Origin: Mycobacterium simulans
GTDB taxonomy: Bacteria > Actinomycetota > Actinomycetes > Mycobacteriales > Mycobacteriaceae
Direction of reading: 5' to 3'
Length of the DNA: 64,000 nucleotides
Assembly (NCBI RefSeq): GCF_900232995.1
Contig: NZ_OCVX01000003.1
Coordinates: 1,940,654-2,004,653, forward strand
A program made the translations under genes and the position numbers. Below the pieces are notes generated by a model that was not told where the DNA came from, ran no database searches, and saw only the letters and a list, made by a program, of their open reading frames with translations. This document shows, piece by piece, positions 1 through 8,272 of this stretch (positions within the stretch are counted from its first letter, which is position 1; each line of letters starts with the position of its first letter).

Positions 1-716
1 CCGCGCACCAAGTCCGCCGATCCGCGAACGAAGTCCTCCGGGGTGCCCATGTCGCGCCAGTAGGTGGCATCGACGTAACCGCACACCTTGACGTCAGTAT
101 CGGACAGCAGGTTCGGGAACACCTCGCGTTCCACCGATACCTCCCGGCCGCGTGGAATCCGGTCGATGATGTCGCGTTTGAACACATAGCAGCCAGCGTT
201 GATCTGGTCGGTGGGCGGATCCTGAGTCTTCTCGAGAAAGGCGACGACACGGTCCCCGTCGTCGGTGGGCACGCAGCCGTACGCGCGTGGGTCGCCAACC
301 CGCACCAGGTGCAGCGTGACGTCGGACTGGCGGGACTGATGGAAATCCAGCAGCTGGCCCAGGTCGGCGCCCGAGAGCACGTCACCGTTGAACACCATCA
401 CGGTGTCGTGGCGCAGCTTTCCGGCGACATTGGCGATCCCACCGCCGGTCCCCAACGGGTTCTCCTCGGTCACATAGTCGAGCTGCAGGCCCAACTTGGA
501 TCCGTCACCAAACTCGGCCTCGAAAACCTCGGCCCGGTATGACGTGCCAAGGACGACGTGCTCGATGCCGGCGGCGGCGATCCGCGACAGCAGGTGGGTG
601 AGAAAGGGCAGCCCGGCCGTCGGCAGCATGGGCTTGGGCGCCGACAGTGTCAGCGGGCGCAGCCTGGTGCCCTTGCCGCCGACGAGGACCACCGCATCGA
701 CTCGGTTGGTTGCCAA
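1..716 (-). CDS. manB: Mannose-1-phosphate guanylyltransferase (sugar nucleotidyltransferase), cut by window edge
   Basis: Nucleotidyltransferase expected to make GDP-mannose (or a related NDP-sugar) for cell-wall glycans in the cytoplasm. The reverse strand reads from a TTG start as MATNRVDAVVLVGGKGT, with the classic nucleotide-binding GGKGTRLRPLT loop near residues 13-23. Further on come KPMLP, the metal-binding FNGD and GTGGG segments. The 3' end lies outside the window, so about 238 codons are seen; the family is near 360 residues. The start was chosen because it lies one base after the wbbL stop and fits the family's N-terminus. It is third in the run rmlD-wbbL-manB on the minus strand, matching Rv3266c-Rv3264c. 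An older name for the M. tuberculosis gene is rmlA2, so glucose-1-phosphate thymidylyltransferase is the alternative reading. Confidence 0.9.
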   Translation of the reverse strand, partial: MATNRVDAVVLVGGKGTRLRPLTLSAPKPMLPTAGLPFLTHLLSRIAAAGIEHVVLGTSYRAEVFEAEFGDGSKLGLQLDYVTEENPLGTGGGIANVAGKLRHDTVMVFNGDVLSGADLGQLLDFHQSRQSDVTLHLVRVGDPRAYGCVPTDDGDRVVAFLEKTQDPPTDQINAGCYVFKRDIIDRIPRGREVSVEREVFPNLLSDTDVKVCGYVDATYWRDMGTPEDFVRGSADLVR

Positions 717-717
717 C

Positions 718-1650
718 TCAGTGCCGCCCTTCTGCCAGTTTGAGGTCCTGACGCTCGGATCGTCTCGAACGGCGCAGTGAGCTGCGCACCATCAGGCGGG
801 AGCGTACAGCCAACGATGCTCGCAACGTCCAGCGCAGCGGGGCCCGCCACCAGCCAGCATGCCGATCCGCCAGGAAGATATAGGTGCTCTTGTGATGTGC
901 GGCCAGATGGCTCGCCGGGTCGCGGCCGGTTGAATGGCCCTTGTGGTGCAAAACCTCGGCTGACGGCACATAAATGGACAGCCAACCGGCTTTGCCGAGG
1001 CGGTCGCCGAGGTCGACGTCCTCCATATACATGAAGTACCGCTCGTCGAATCCACCAACCTGATTGAAGGCCGATCGGCGCACCAGCAGACAGGAACCCG
1101 ACAGCCACCCCACCGACCGTTCACTGGGCTCGAGCCGCTCCTGGCGGTAGGCCGCCGTCCAAGGATTGCGCGGCCAGAATGGGCCGAGCACCGCGTGCAT
1201 GCTGCCGCGGACCAGGCTGGGCAGGTGGCGCGCCGACGGGTACACCGATCCATCGGGGTCCCGGATCAGCGGGCCCAGCGCGCCGGCGCGGGGCCAGCGC
1301 GCCGCGGCGTCCAGCAGAGCGTCGATGCTGCCCGGGCCCCACTGCACGTCCGGGTTGGCCACGATCACCCAGTCGTCAACCCACACCTCGTCGCTGCCGG
1401 GCCCTTCCCTGCCCAGTTGGGCGACCGTGCGATTCACCGCGGTTCCGTACCCGAGATTGCCCCCGGTCGGCAGCAACCGCACATTGGGGTAACGCTCAAC
1501 GGCGGCCTCGGGTGTTCCGTCGGTGGAGCCGTTGTCGGCCAACAAAACGCCGACCGGCCGCTCAGTGGCCATTGACAGCGACGCCAGGAACCGCTCCAGG
1601 TGGGGGCCAGGCGAGTAGGTCACCGCTACGACCGGCAGGACGTCAGTCAC
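718..1650 (-). CDS. wbbL: Rhamnosyltransferase WbbL (family GT2)
   Basis: Cytoplasmic-face glycosyltransferase that adds L-rhamnose from dTDP-rhamnose to GlcNAc-PP-decaprenol, building the linker between peptidoglycan and arabinogalactan. The 310 residues start VTDVLPVVAVTYSPG and show the GT2 fold: LLADNGSTDGTPE near residues 40-52, VIVANPDVQW near 100, and the acceptor-side GGFDERYFMYMEDVDLG near 215-230. A longer frame from an upstream ATG exists, but the GTG at 1650 overlaps the rmlD stop by a few bases, the usual layout here, and matches the known protein. It forms a unit with rmlD, which supplies its donor sugar, and manB. Family assignment is firm; the essential role is known for the M. 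tuberculosis ortholog. Confidence 0.92.
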   Translation of the reverse strand: MTDVLPVVAVTYSPGPHLERFLASLSMATERPVGVLLADNGSTDGTPEAAVERYPNVRLLPTGGNLGYGTAVNRTVAQLGREGPGSDEVWVDDWVIVANPDVQWGPGSIDALLDAAARWPRAGALGPLIRDPDGSVYPSARHLPSLVRGSMHAVLGPFWPRNPWTAAYRQERLEPSERSVGWLSGSCLLVRRSAFNQVGGFDERYFMYMEDVDLGDRLGKAGWLSIYVPSAEVLHHKGHSTGRDPASHLAAHHKSTYIFLADRHAGWWRAPLRWTLRASLAVRSRLMVRSSLRRSRRSERQDLKLAEGRH

Positions 1651-2557
1651 GCGTAGAGGGTATCGGTCCATCGGGCGAGGCCGCTGTCAGTGCCGCGACA
1701 AGTGCACTGCGCCAGGGCCTTAGCGGCGTCAAGCCCGCCGCAGCCCACGCCTTTCCCGACAGCGCCGAGTAGCTCGGCCGGGGCGCTGGCCGGGGAAATT
1801 GTGCGCTACTTACCGGCCGAACGCGGTGCGGGTCGGCGCCGCTTTCTTCGAACACCGCGCGTGCTTGATCGAACCGGGAGACCGCGCCCTCGTTGGCGGC
1901 GTGCAGCACGCAGCCGCGCACCCGAGCGTCGGCAACCTCCAACAGCGCGGCCGCCAGGTCGGCGACGTAGGTCGGCGAGCCGGTTTGGTCGTCGACCACA
2001 TTGATCGGGCCATCCCCGGCGGCCAGCCGACGCATGACGGCAACGAAATCGTTGCCTGTCCCGCCCGTGTACACCCAGGCGGTCCGCACCACGACGGCCT
2101 CGGGCCACGCCATCAGCGCTGCCTGCTCGCCGGCGAGTTTGCTGCGGGCGTAGGCACCCTGTGGTGCGGTGGCGTCGCTGGGCTCATAGGGGCGCGGCGG
2201 CCCGCCGCCAGGCAATCCACCGAAGTCACCATTGAATACGTAGTCGGTGGAGACGTGGATCAGCTGAGCTCCGACACGTGCGCAGGCGCGGGCGAGGTTT
2301 TCCGGGCCGGTCGCATTGACCGCGTAAGCGCCCGCTTCGTCGCTCTCAGCGCCATCGACATTGGTGTAGGCCGCGCAGTTGAACACGATGTCGCCTCTTT
2401 GGATGTTGCGCTCGGCAGCGGCGGGATCGGTGGTGTCCCACGCCGCAGACGTCTTGGCCAGCGTCTCGCGGCCCTCACGAGCGGCCAGCGCCGTCATATG
2501 GCTGCCCAACTGCCCGCCGGCGCCGGTGATCACGAGTCTTCCTGGCCTGCCCGACAT
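1643..2557 (-). CDS. rmlD: dTDP-4-dehydrorhamnose reductase RmlD
   Basis: Last step of dTDP-L-rhamnose synthesis: NADPH-dependent reduction of dTDP-6-deoxy-L-lyxo-4-hexulose. The 304 residues are an extended short-chain dehydrogenase. They show GAGGQLGSH near residues 12-20 (nucleotide loop), NCAAYTNVDGAE near 62, the catalytic HVSTDYVFNGD with serine/threonine near 100, and YARSKLAGE (catalytic Tyr-x-x-x-Lys) near 132. DDQTGSPTYV is the substrate-side motif. Length equals the M. tuberculosis protein. First gene of the minus-strand run; its end overlaps the wbbL start, so translation is probably coupled. The promoter must lie in the short gap shared with the divergent LCP gene (2558-2620). 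Confidence 0.95.
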   Translation of the reverse strand: MSGRPGRLVITGAGGQLGSHMTALAAREGRETLAKTSAAWDTTDPAAAERNIQRGDIVFNCAAYTNVDGAESDEAGAYAVNATGPENLARACARVGAQLIHVSTDYVFNGDFGGLPGGGPPRPYEPSDATAPQGAYARSKLAGEQAALMAWPEAVVVRTAWVYTGGTGNDFVAVMRRLAAGDGPINVVDDQTGSPTYVADLAAALLEVADARVRGCVLHAANEGAVSRFDQARAVFEESGADPHRVRPVSSAQFPRPAPRPSYSALSGKAWAAAGLTPLRPWRSALVAALTAASPDGPIPSTRD

Positions 2558-2620
2558 GCATCGAGTCTGGCACGCCGAGCTGGGCTACCCGAAAAGCAGC
2601 TGTGACACACGTAATCTACA

Positions 2621-4117
2621 GTGATGCCTGAGCAACCTGTGGCTCGTGTGGTTCGTGCACTTCGCCCCCTTTCCGCGGCGCTGGCCATCGCGATCCTCCT
2701 CGGCACCGGAGTGGCATGGAGTAACGTCCGGTCATTCGAAGATGGCATCTTCCATATGTCCTCGCCGTCCCTGGGTCGCGGCGGCGACGACGGCGCGATC
2801 GACATCCTGCTGGTCGGCCTGGATAGCCGCACCGATGCGCACGGCAACCCGCTGACCACCGAGGAACTGGCGACATTGCGGGCCGGCGACGAGGAAGCCA
2901 CCAACACCGACACGATCATCCTGGTCCGGATACCTAACAACGGGAAGTCGGCGACCGCGATCTCGATCCCGCGCGACTCCTACGTCGCCGCCCCCGGATT
3001 GGGCAAGACCAAGATCAACGGCGTCTACGGCCAAACCAGAGAGGCCAAGCGAACCAGCCTCGTCCAGGCCGGCGCCTCTGCCGGCGAAGCCGCCGCGGCG
3101 GGCACCGAAGCCGGGCGCGAGGCACTGATCAAGACCGTCGCCGATCTCACTGGCGTCACCGTCGACCACTACGCCGAGATCGGACTGCTCGGCTTCGCGT
3201 TGATCGCCGACGCGCTCGGCGGCGTCGACGTGTGCCTCAAAGAGGCTGTATACGAACCACTTTCCGGCGCGGACTTTCCGGCGGGCCAGCAGAAGCTCAA
3301 CGGTCCGCAGGCGCTGAGCTTCGTCCGGCAACGCCATGAGCTGCCGCGGGGCGACCTGGATCGGGTGGTGCGCCAGCAGGCGGTGATGGCCTCGCTGGCC
3401 CACCGGGTCATCTCCGGCAAGACACTGTCCAGCCCCGCCACGCTGAAGCGCCTGGAGCAGGCCGTGCAGCGCTCGGTCGTGCTGTCCTCGGGTTGGGACA
3501 TCATGGATTTCGTCAAGCAGCTGCAAAAGTTGGCCGGCGGCAATGTCGCGTTCGCCACCATTCCGGTGCTCGACGGGGCCGGCTGGAGCGATGACGGCAT
3601 GCAAAGCGTCGTGCGGGTGGATCCGCGTCAGGTCCAGGAATGGGTCGCAAGCCTGCTGCACGAGCAGGATCAAGGCAAGACCGAAGAGCTGGCCTACGCA
3701 CCCGGCAAGACCACGGTCAACGTGGCCAATGACACCGACATCAACGGGCTGGCCGCAGCTGTGTCAAACGTGCTCAGCGCCAAGGGATTTACCGCCGGCG
3801 ACATCGGCAACAACGACGGTGGCCACGTCAAGGGCAGTCAGGTGCGCGCCGCCAAAACCGACGACCTGGGCGCGCAGGAGGTGGCCAAGCAACTCGGCGG
3901 GTTGCCGGTCGTCGCCGATACGTCGCTACCGGCGGGATCGGTGCGCGTGGTGCTGGCCAACGACTACACCGGTCCGGGCTCCGGCCTCGACGGCGGCCGC
4001 CTGAACGGCCAGGCGACACCTGCCCGGGCATCGAACGCTGGGTCCGATAACGGCACCGCTCCCCCAGCGTCGCCGATCCTGACCGCAGGCTCCGACAAAC
4101 CCGAGTGCATCAACTGA
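2621..4117 (+). CDS. lcp1: LytR-CpsA-Psr (LCP) family cell-wall ligase
   Basis: Membrane-anchored phosphotransferase thought to attach arabinogalactan to peptidoglycan outside the membrane. The 498 residues have a short basic N-terminus, one membrane segment near residues 14-33 (LSAALAIAILLGTGVAW), then the LCP domain. That domain begins DILLVGLDSRTD (near 62) and contains TDTIILVRI and SIPRDSYV (near 110), GGVDVC and FVRQRHELPRGDLDR (near 235), the conserved Arg/Asp phosphate-site motifs. Residues about 360-460 form a LytR C-terminal domain. GTG 2621 is followed at once by ATG 2624; either may be the start. Divergent from rmlD and overlapping the next gene by 13 bases. Synteny and motifs match Rv3267. 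Confidence 0.92.
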   Translation: MMPEQPVARVVRALRPLSAALAIAILLGTGVAWSNVRSFEDGIFHMSSPSLGRGGDDGAIDILLVGLDSRTDAHGNPLTTEELATLRAGDEEATNTDTIILVRIPNNGKSATAISIPRDSYVAAPGLGKTKINGVYGQTREAKRTSLVQAGASAGEAAAAGTEAGREALIKTVADLTGVTVDHYAEIGLLGFALIADALGGVDVCLKEAVYEPLSGADFPAGQQKLNGPQALSFVRQRHELPRGDLDRVVRQQAVMASLAHRVISGKTLSSPATLKRLEQAVQRSVVLSSGWDIMDFVKQLQKLAGGNVAFATIPVLDGAGWSDDGMQSVVRVDPRQVQEWVASLLHEQDQGKTEELAYAPGKTTVNVANDTDINGLAAAVSNVLSAKGFTAGDIGNNDGGHVKGSQVRAAKTDDLGAQEVAKQLGGLPVVADTSLPAGSVRVVLANDYTGPGSGLDGGRLNGQATPARASNAGSDNGTAPPASPILTAGSDKPECIN

Positions 4118-4839
4118 CCACGCTCACAACGCTTTCTGCCGAGATCCTGGATCCGATGCTGCGCGCGGACCCGGTCGGACCGCGCATCACCTACTACGAC
4201 GATGCCGTTGGCGAGCGCATCGAACTGTCGGCGGCGACGCTTGCCAACTGGGCCGCCAAGACCGGCAACCTACTGCGCGACGAGCTGGCCGCCGGGCGAT
4301 CCAGCCGGGTCGCGATCCTATTGCCGGCCCACTGGCAGACGGCGGCGGTGTTGTTCGGGGTGTGGTGGATCGGCGCGGAGGTGGTTCTGGACGGAACCGC
4401 AGATGTCGCATTTTGTACCGCCGACAGGCTCGATGAGGCCGACTCCGCTGTCGCCGGCGGCCTTAACGGAGAGGTGGCGGTGCTGTCCCTGGATCCGTTC
4501 GGCCGGCCGGCACCCGACCTACCGGTCGGTGTCACCGACTACGCGACCGGCGTGCGGGTGCACGGCGACCAGATCATCGCCGAACGCCAACCCGGTCCGG
4601 CACTCGCTGGCCGATCGGTCGAGCAGGTCCTGGCCGACTGTGAAAGGGCCGCGGCGGCAAGGGGTTTGACGTCGAAGGATCGAGTCCTGTCCACCGCCTC
4701 GTGGACCACACCCGACGAATTGGTGTACGGCCTGCTGGCGGTACTGGCCGTCGGCGCATCGCTGGTGCAAGTGGCCAATCCCGATCCGGGGGCGCTGCAG
4801 CGCCGCATCGAGACGGAAAAAGTGACCCGCATACTCTGA
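4105..4839 (+). CDS. TIGR03089-family protein (truncated acyl-adenylate-like fold)
   Basis: Conserved actinobacterial protein of unknown function, matching Rv3268. The 244 residues resemble only the N-terminal part of an AMP-binding enzyme: ITYYDDAVGERIELSAATLANWAAK-like opening, RVAILLPAHWQTA near residue 70, and DRVLSTASWTTPDELV near 195. The nucleotide-binding TSGTTG loop and the C-terminal lid are absent, so catalysis as an acyl-CoA ligase is unlikely. The GTG start at 4105 lies inside the end of the LCP gene, so the two are probably translated together. An internal CTG or later codon could be the true start because the first eight residues vary in the family. A role beside the LCP ligase is only inferred from linkage. 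Confidence 0.75.
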   Translation: MHQLTTLTTLSAEILDPMLRADPVGPRITYYDDAVGERIELSAATLANWAAKTGNLLRDELAAGRSSRVAILLPAHWQTAAVLFGVWWIGAEVVLDGTADVAFCTADRLDEADSAVAGGLNGEVAVLSLDPFGRPAPDLPVGVTDYATGVRVHGDQIIAERQPGPALAGRSVEQVLADCERAAAARGLTSKDRVLSTASWTTPDELVYGLLAVLAVGASLVQVANPDPGALQRRIETEKVTRIL

Positions 4840-4897
4840 CGAGCAGACGTGGAATCGCACTCAGAAGGCCTTCTGAGTGCGATTCCACGTCTGCTCG
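4840..4897. repeat. 58-bp perfect palindrome between two co-oriented genes
   Basis: The two 29-base arms (4840-4868 and 4869-4897) are exact reverse complements with no loop; the outer ends read CGAGCAGACGTGG and the centre is AGGCCT. It begins right after the stop of the preceding gene. As RNA it would form a very stable hairpin, so it could end transcription before the metal-efflux operon. It lacks a T-run, as mycobacterial terminators often do. The arm also looks like a dispersed mycobacterial intergenic motif, so a repeat origin is possible. Confidence 0.75.
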
Positions 4898-4919
4898 CCC
4901 GGGGAAACCATCCATGTTG

Positions 4920-4931
4920 ATATCGCGATAT
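4920..4931. promoter_or_regulatory. Candidate operator dyad upstream of pacL1-ctpC
   Basis: A perfect 12-base palindrome ATATCGCGATAT in an A+T-rich pocket 54 bases before the pacL1 start. The region 4915-4985 has to hold the metal-responsive promoter of the pacL1-ctpC pair, and a dyad here fits a dimeric repressor or activator. The regulator is unknown from this sequence. Inference only. Confidence 0.4.
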
Positions 4932-4984
4932 TTAGATGTTACCGTCGTCCGAAAGCTCAACAGACCACAGAGGAGGCTCTGGCA

Positions 4985-5266
4985 ATGGCAGTGCAGGCGT
5001 TTTTGGTGAAGGCAGCATCGACGGTAGTCACCGGTGTGGTTGGGGTGACCGCCTACGAAGTGCTGAAGAAGGCCGCCGCCAAGGCGCCGCTGCGTGAGAC
5101 CGCCGTCGGGGCCGCGGAGCTGGGCCTGCGCGGCACCCGCCGCGCCGAGACGGCCGCGGAGTCGGCCAGGCTGAAGATCGCCGATGTGATGGCCGAAGCC
5201 CGCGAACGCATCGGCGAAGAGGCGCCCACCCCGGCCGTCAGCGACATCCACGACCACGACCACTGA
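4985..5266 (+). CDS. pacL1: PacL1-like DUF1490 metal-efflux accessory protein
   Basis: Small membrane protein that in M. tuberculosis (Rv3269) clusters with and stabilises the P-ATPase CtpC for zinc resistance. The 93 residues start with a hydrophobic helix (AFLVKAASTVVTGVVGVTAY, residues 4-23) and continue as an amphipathic Ala/Glu/Arg-rich helix. They end with the metal-ligand tail DIHDHDH. That tail and the length are the family signature. The ATG is preceded by a strong AGAGGAGG ribosome site about 7-14 bases upstream. ctpC begins only nine bases after its stop, so the two form an operon. Confidence 0.92.
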   Translation: MAVQAFLVKAASTVVTGVVGVTAYEVLKKAAAKAPLRETAVGAAELGLRGTRRAETAAESARLKIADVMAEARERIGEEAPTPAVSDIHDHDH

Positions 5267-5275
5267 TCTCTGCCA

Positions 5276-7462
5276 ATGTCTCTCGCGATTGTCAAAGAGA
5301 TCGCACCAGCCGATGACCCCGCACTCGTCGTGGTTTCGGACGCGGCTGGGCGCATGCGGGTCCTGGTGGACTGGGTCCGCTCCGATTCCCGGCGCGCCGT
5401 GGCGGTGGAAGAGGCCGTCGCCAAGCAGAACGGTGTGCGGGCCGTACACGCCTACCCACGCACCGGGTCGGTGGTGGTGTGGTATTCGCCTAAGCGCTGC
5501 GACCGCTCCCAGGTTCTGGAGGCGATCAGCGGCGCCGCCCATATCGCCGCCGAACTGATACCGGCACGCGCCCCGCACTCGTCGGAGATCCGCAACACCG
5601 ACGTGTTGCGCATGGTGATCGGTGGTGCGGCACTGGCCCTGCTAGGGGTGCGTCGCTACGTGTTCGCCCGACCACCGCTGCTCGGTCCGAGCGGCCGGAT
5701 GGTGGCCACCGGCGTCACGATCTTCACCGGCTATCCCTTCCTGCGCGGCGCATTGCGTTCGCTGCGCTCCGGCAAGGCCGGCACGGACGCACTGGTCTCG
5801 GCGGCGACCGTCGCCAGCCTCATCTTGCGCGAGAATGTCGTCGCGCTCACCGTGCTATGGCTGCTCAATATCGGTGAGTATCTACAGGATCTGACCCTGC
5901 GTCGAACCCGCCGGGCGATCTCCGATCTGTTGCGCGGCAACCAGGACACCGCCTGGGTCAGGCTTACGGAAGGCCCCGACGCGGGAACCGAAGTCCAGGT
6001 GCCCATCGACACCGTGCAGATCGGCGACGAGGTCGTGGTCCATGACCACGTCGCAATACCGGTCGACGGCGAGGTGGTCGAGGGCGAGGCGGTGGTCAAC
6101 CAGTCCGCGATCACCGGGGAGAACCTGCCGGTCAGCGTCACCGTCGGGACCCACGTGCACGCCGGTTCGGTGGTGGTGCGCGGTCGCCTGGTGGTGCGGG
6201 CCCAGGCCGTCGGCAACCAAACGACGATCGGTCGCATTATCACCAGAGTCGAAGAGGCTCAGCACGATCGGGCGCCGATCCAGACGGTTGGCGAGAACTT
6301 CTCCCGCCGCTTCGTGCCCACCTCATTCATCGTCTCGGCCATCACCCTGTTGATCACCGGAGATGTGCGCCGTGCGATGACCATGTTGTTGATCGCCTGC
6401 CCCTGCGCTGTGGGCCTGTCCACCCCGACCGCGATCAGCGCGGCGATCGGCAACGGGGCACGGCGCGGCATTCTGATCAAGGGCGGATCCCACCTGGAAC
6501 AGGCGGGCCGGGTCGACGCGATCGTGTTCGACAAGACCGGAACGCTGACCGTCGGACGTCCGGTGGTCACCAATATCGTTGCCATGCATAAGGATTGGGA
6601 GCCCGAGCAGGTGCTGGCCTATGCGGCCAGCTCGGAAATCCACTCGCGGCACCCGCTGGCCGAAGCGGTGATCCGATCCACCGAGGAACGTCACATCAGC
6701 ATCCCCCCACACGAGGAGTGCGAAGTCCTCGTCGGCCTCGGCATGCGGACTTGGGCCGACGGCCGCACGCTGCTGCTGGGCAGCCCGTCGCTGCTGCGGT
6801 CGGAGAAAGTCAAGGTGTCGAAGAAGGCCCAGGATTGGGTGGACAAGCTACGGGGCCAGGCGGAGACCCCGCTTTTGCTCGCCGTGGATGGCACCTTGGT
6901 CGGTCTGATCAGCCTGCGCGACGAAGTGCGGCCCGAAGCGGCCGAGGTTCTGAAGGAGCTGCGCGCCAACGGGATTCGACGGATCGTCATGCTCACCGGG
7001 GACCATCCCGACATTGCCAAGGTGGTTGCCGAGGAGCTGGAAATCGACGAATGGCGCGCCGAGGTGATGCCGGAGGACAAGCTTGAGGTGGTACGCGAGC
7101 TGCAAGACGACGGTTACATCGTCGGCATGGTCGGAGACGGCATCAACGACGCCCCCGCACTGGCGGCGGCCGATATCGGCATCGCCATGGGCCTGGCCGG
7201 CACCGATGTCGCCGTCGAGACCGCCGATGTGGCGTTGGCCAACGACGACCTGCATCGGCTGCTCGACGTGCGCGACCTCGGTTCCCGGGCGGTGGATGTA
7301 ATCCGGGAAAACTACGGCATGTCCATTGCCGTCAACGCCGCCGGGCTGCTCATCGGTGCGGGGGGTGCGTTGTCACCCGTGCTCGCGGCCATCCTGCACA
7401 ACGCATCGTCGGTGGCGGTGGTAGCCAACAGCTCCCGGCTGATCCGCTATCGCCTGGACTGA
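5276..7462 (+). CDS. ctpC: P1B-type metal-transporting ATPase CtpC
   Basis: Inner-membrane pump exporting Zn2+ (also reported for Mn2+) at the cost of ATP. The 728 residues begin with an HMA-like domain lacking the CxxC pair (about 15-95), followed by membrane helices. The actuator loop carries TGEN (near 282). The ion-site motif CPC is in LLIACPCAVGL (near 375). The phosphorylation site is DKTGTLT (near 420), the nucleotide domain has HPLAEAV (near 465), and the hinge is MVGDGINDAPAL (near 620). All catalytic residues are present. Paired with pacL1 just upstream. Ten more N-terminal residues than M. tuberculosis CtpC come from starting at ATG 5276, which I kept because of its spacing from pacL1. 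Confidence 0.95.
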   Translation: MSLAIVKEIAPADDPALVVVSDAAGRMRVLVDWVRSDSRRAVAVEEAVAKQNGVRAVHAYPRTGSVVVWYSPKRCDRSQVLEAISGAAHIAAELIPARAPHSSEIRNTDVLRMVIGGAALALLGVRRYVFARPPLLGPSGRMVATGVTIFTGYPFLRGALRSLRSGKAGTDALVSAATVASLILRENVVALTVLWLLNIGEYLQDLTLRRTRRAISDLLRGNQDTAWVRLTEGPDAGTEVQVPIDTVQIGDEVVVHDHVAIPVDGEVVEGEAVVNQSAITGENLPVSVTVGTHVHAGSVVVRGRLVVRAQAVGNQTTIGRIITRVEEAQHDRAPIQTVGENFSRRFVPTSFIVSAITLLITGDVRRAMTMLLIACPCAVGLSTPTAISAAIGNGARRGILIKGGSHLEQAGRVDAIVFDKTGTLTVGRPVVTNIVAMHKDWEPEQVLAYAASSEIHSRHPLAEAVIRSTEERHISIPPHEECEVLVGLGMRTWADGRTLLLGSPSLLRSEKVKVSKKAQDWVDKLRGQAETPLLLAVDGTLVGLISLRDEVRPEAAEVLKELRANGIRRIVMLTGDHPDIAKVVAEELEIDEWRAEVMPEDKLEVVRELQDDGYIVGMVGDGINDAPALAAADIGIAMGLAGTDVAVETADVALANDDLHRLLDVRDLGSRAVDVIRENYGMSIAVNAAGLLIGAGGALSPVLAAILHNASSVAVVANSSRLIRYRLD

Positions 7463-7468
7463 CCTGGT

Positions 7469-8158
7469 TCAGCACGCACAGTCGAGGCCACGCCAGGCCC
7501 GTACCCCCTGCCACACCGCGACGCCGGCGATGCCAAGCCCGATCACCGGGTCGACCCACCAACCGCTGGACCAGCACGCCGTGACAGCGAGACCGATCAG
7601 AACCGCGGCGGCCTGAGCGGCGCACAAATAGTTCTGCGTGCCTTCGCCCTTGGTCGCCGCCGAACCGAGCCGCACGGCCAATCGGTGTTTCGCCCAGCCG
7701 AGAATCGGCATCAGCGCCAGCGCGCCGGCCGTCAGCGCAATGCCAATCACCGAGGTTTCGGCGTGGTGCTCGGCGGCCAAGTAGTGGATCGATTCGGCCG
7801 CGATGTAGGGGGCGGTTAGCCAGAACGACACCGCAACACCGCGTTGCGCGCGCAGTTCGGCGGTCTCGGAATACGTGCGTGCTCCGCTGAATCGCCAGAC
7901 CACCATCGCACTGGCCAACGCCTCGGCCCCACCGCCAAGCGCCCACCCAGTCAACGCGACTGATCCCACCGCAACGCCCTGCCAGAGCCCGACCACTCCC
8001 TCGGAGAGCATCACGACCAGGCTCACCCAGGCCAGGCACAGCGCCCATCGAGCATGCCGCCGCCAGTCGGCATCTCGGGCAGCCGCCACGGGCGAACTGT
8101 GTGTGGATCCATCGCAGCAGACGTCCGCTACCAACTCGCCAGGGGGCGTCATCTCCAT
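7469..8158 (-). CDS. Cation-efflux-like integral membrane protein (Rv3271c type)
   Basis: Polytopic membrane protein of 229 residues related to the transmembrane part of cation diffusion facilitators. After a hydrophilic Cys-containing start ([10 protein letters not shown]) there are about five or six hydrophobic segments: [20 protein letters not shown] (residues about 40-59), a [18 protein letters not shown] helix, [20 protein letters not shown], then [13 protein letters not shown] and [12 protein letters not shown]. It lacks an obvious CDF cytoplasmic domain, and its substrate is not known. It converges with ctpC, stops six bases apart, and could be related to metal export by position. A much longer frame (to 9244) is an artefact running through the divergent methyltransferase; ATG 8158 or 8152 fits the family. 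Confidence 0.8.
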   Translation of the reverse strand: MEMTPPGELVADVCCDGSTHSSPVAAARDADWRRHARWALCLAWVSLVVMLSEGVVGLWQGVAVGSVALTGWALGGGAEALASAMVVWRFSGARTYSETAELRAQRGVAVSFWLTAPYIAAESIHYLAAEHHAETSVIGIALTAGALALMPILGWAKHRLAVRLGSAATKGEGTQNYLCAAQAAAVLIGLAVTACWSSGWWVDPVIGLGIAGVAVWQGVRAWRGLDCAC

Positions 8159-8272
8159 CCCGATGATGGTAGAGGCAAGACGCGCCCAACGCCGGGAGCG
8201 CTTGTGATTAATCTGTCTAACGAGTGGCCCCTGATCCAGAAAGGCCCCGAAGGGCCACAGAGGGGTATAGAG

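Noticed and set aside
2732..3673. Long minus-strand frame opposite the LCP gene
   Set aside because: High-G+C shadow frame with no domain; the plus-strand LCP protein is clear.
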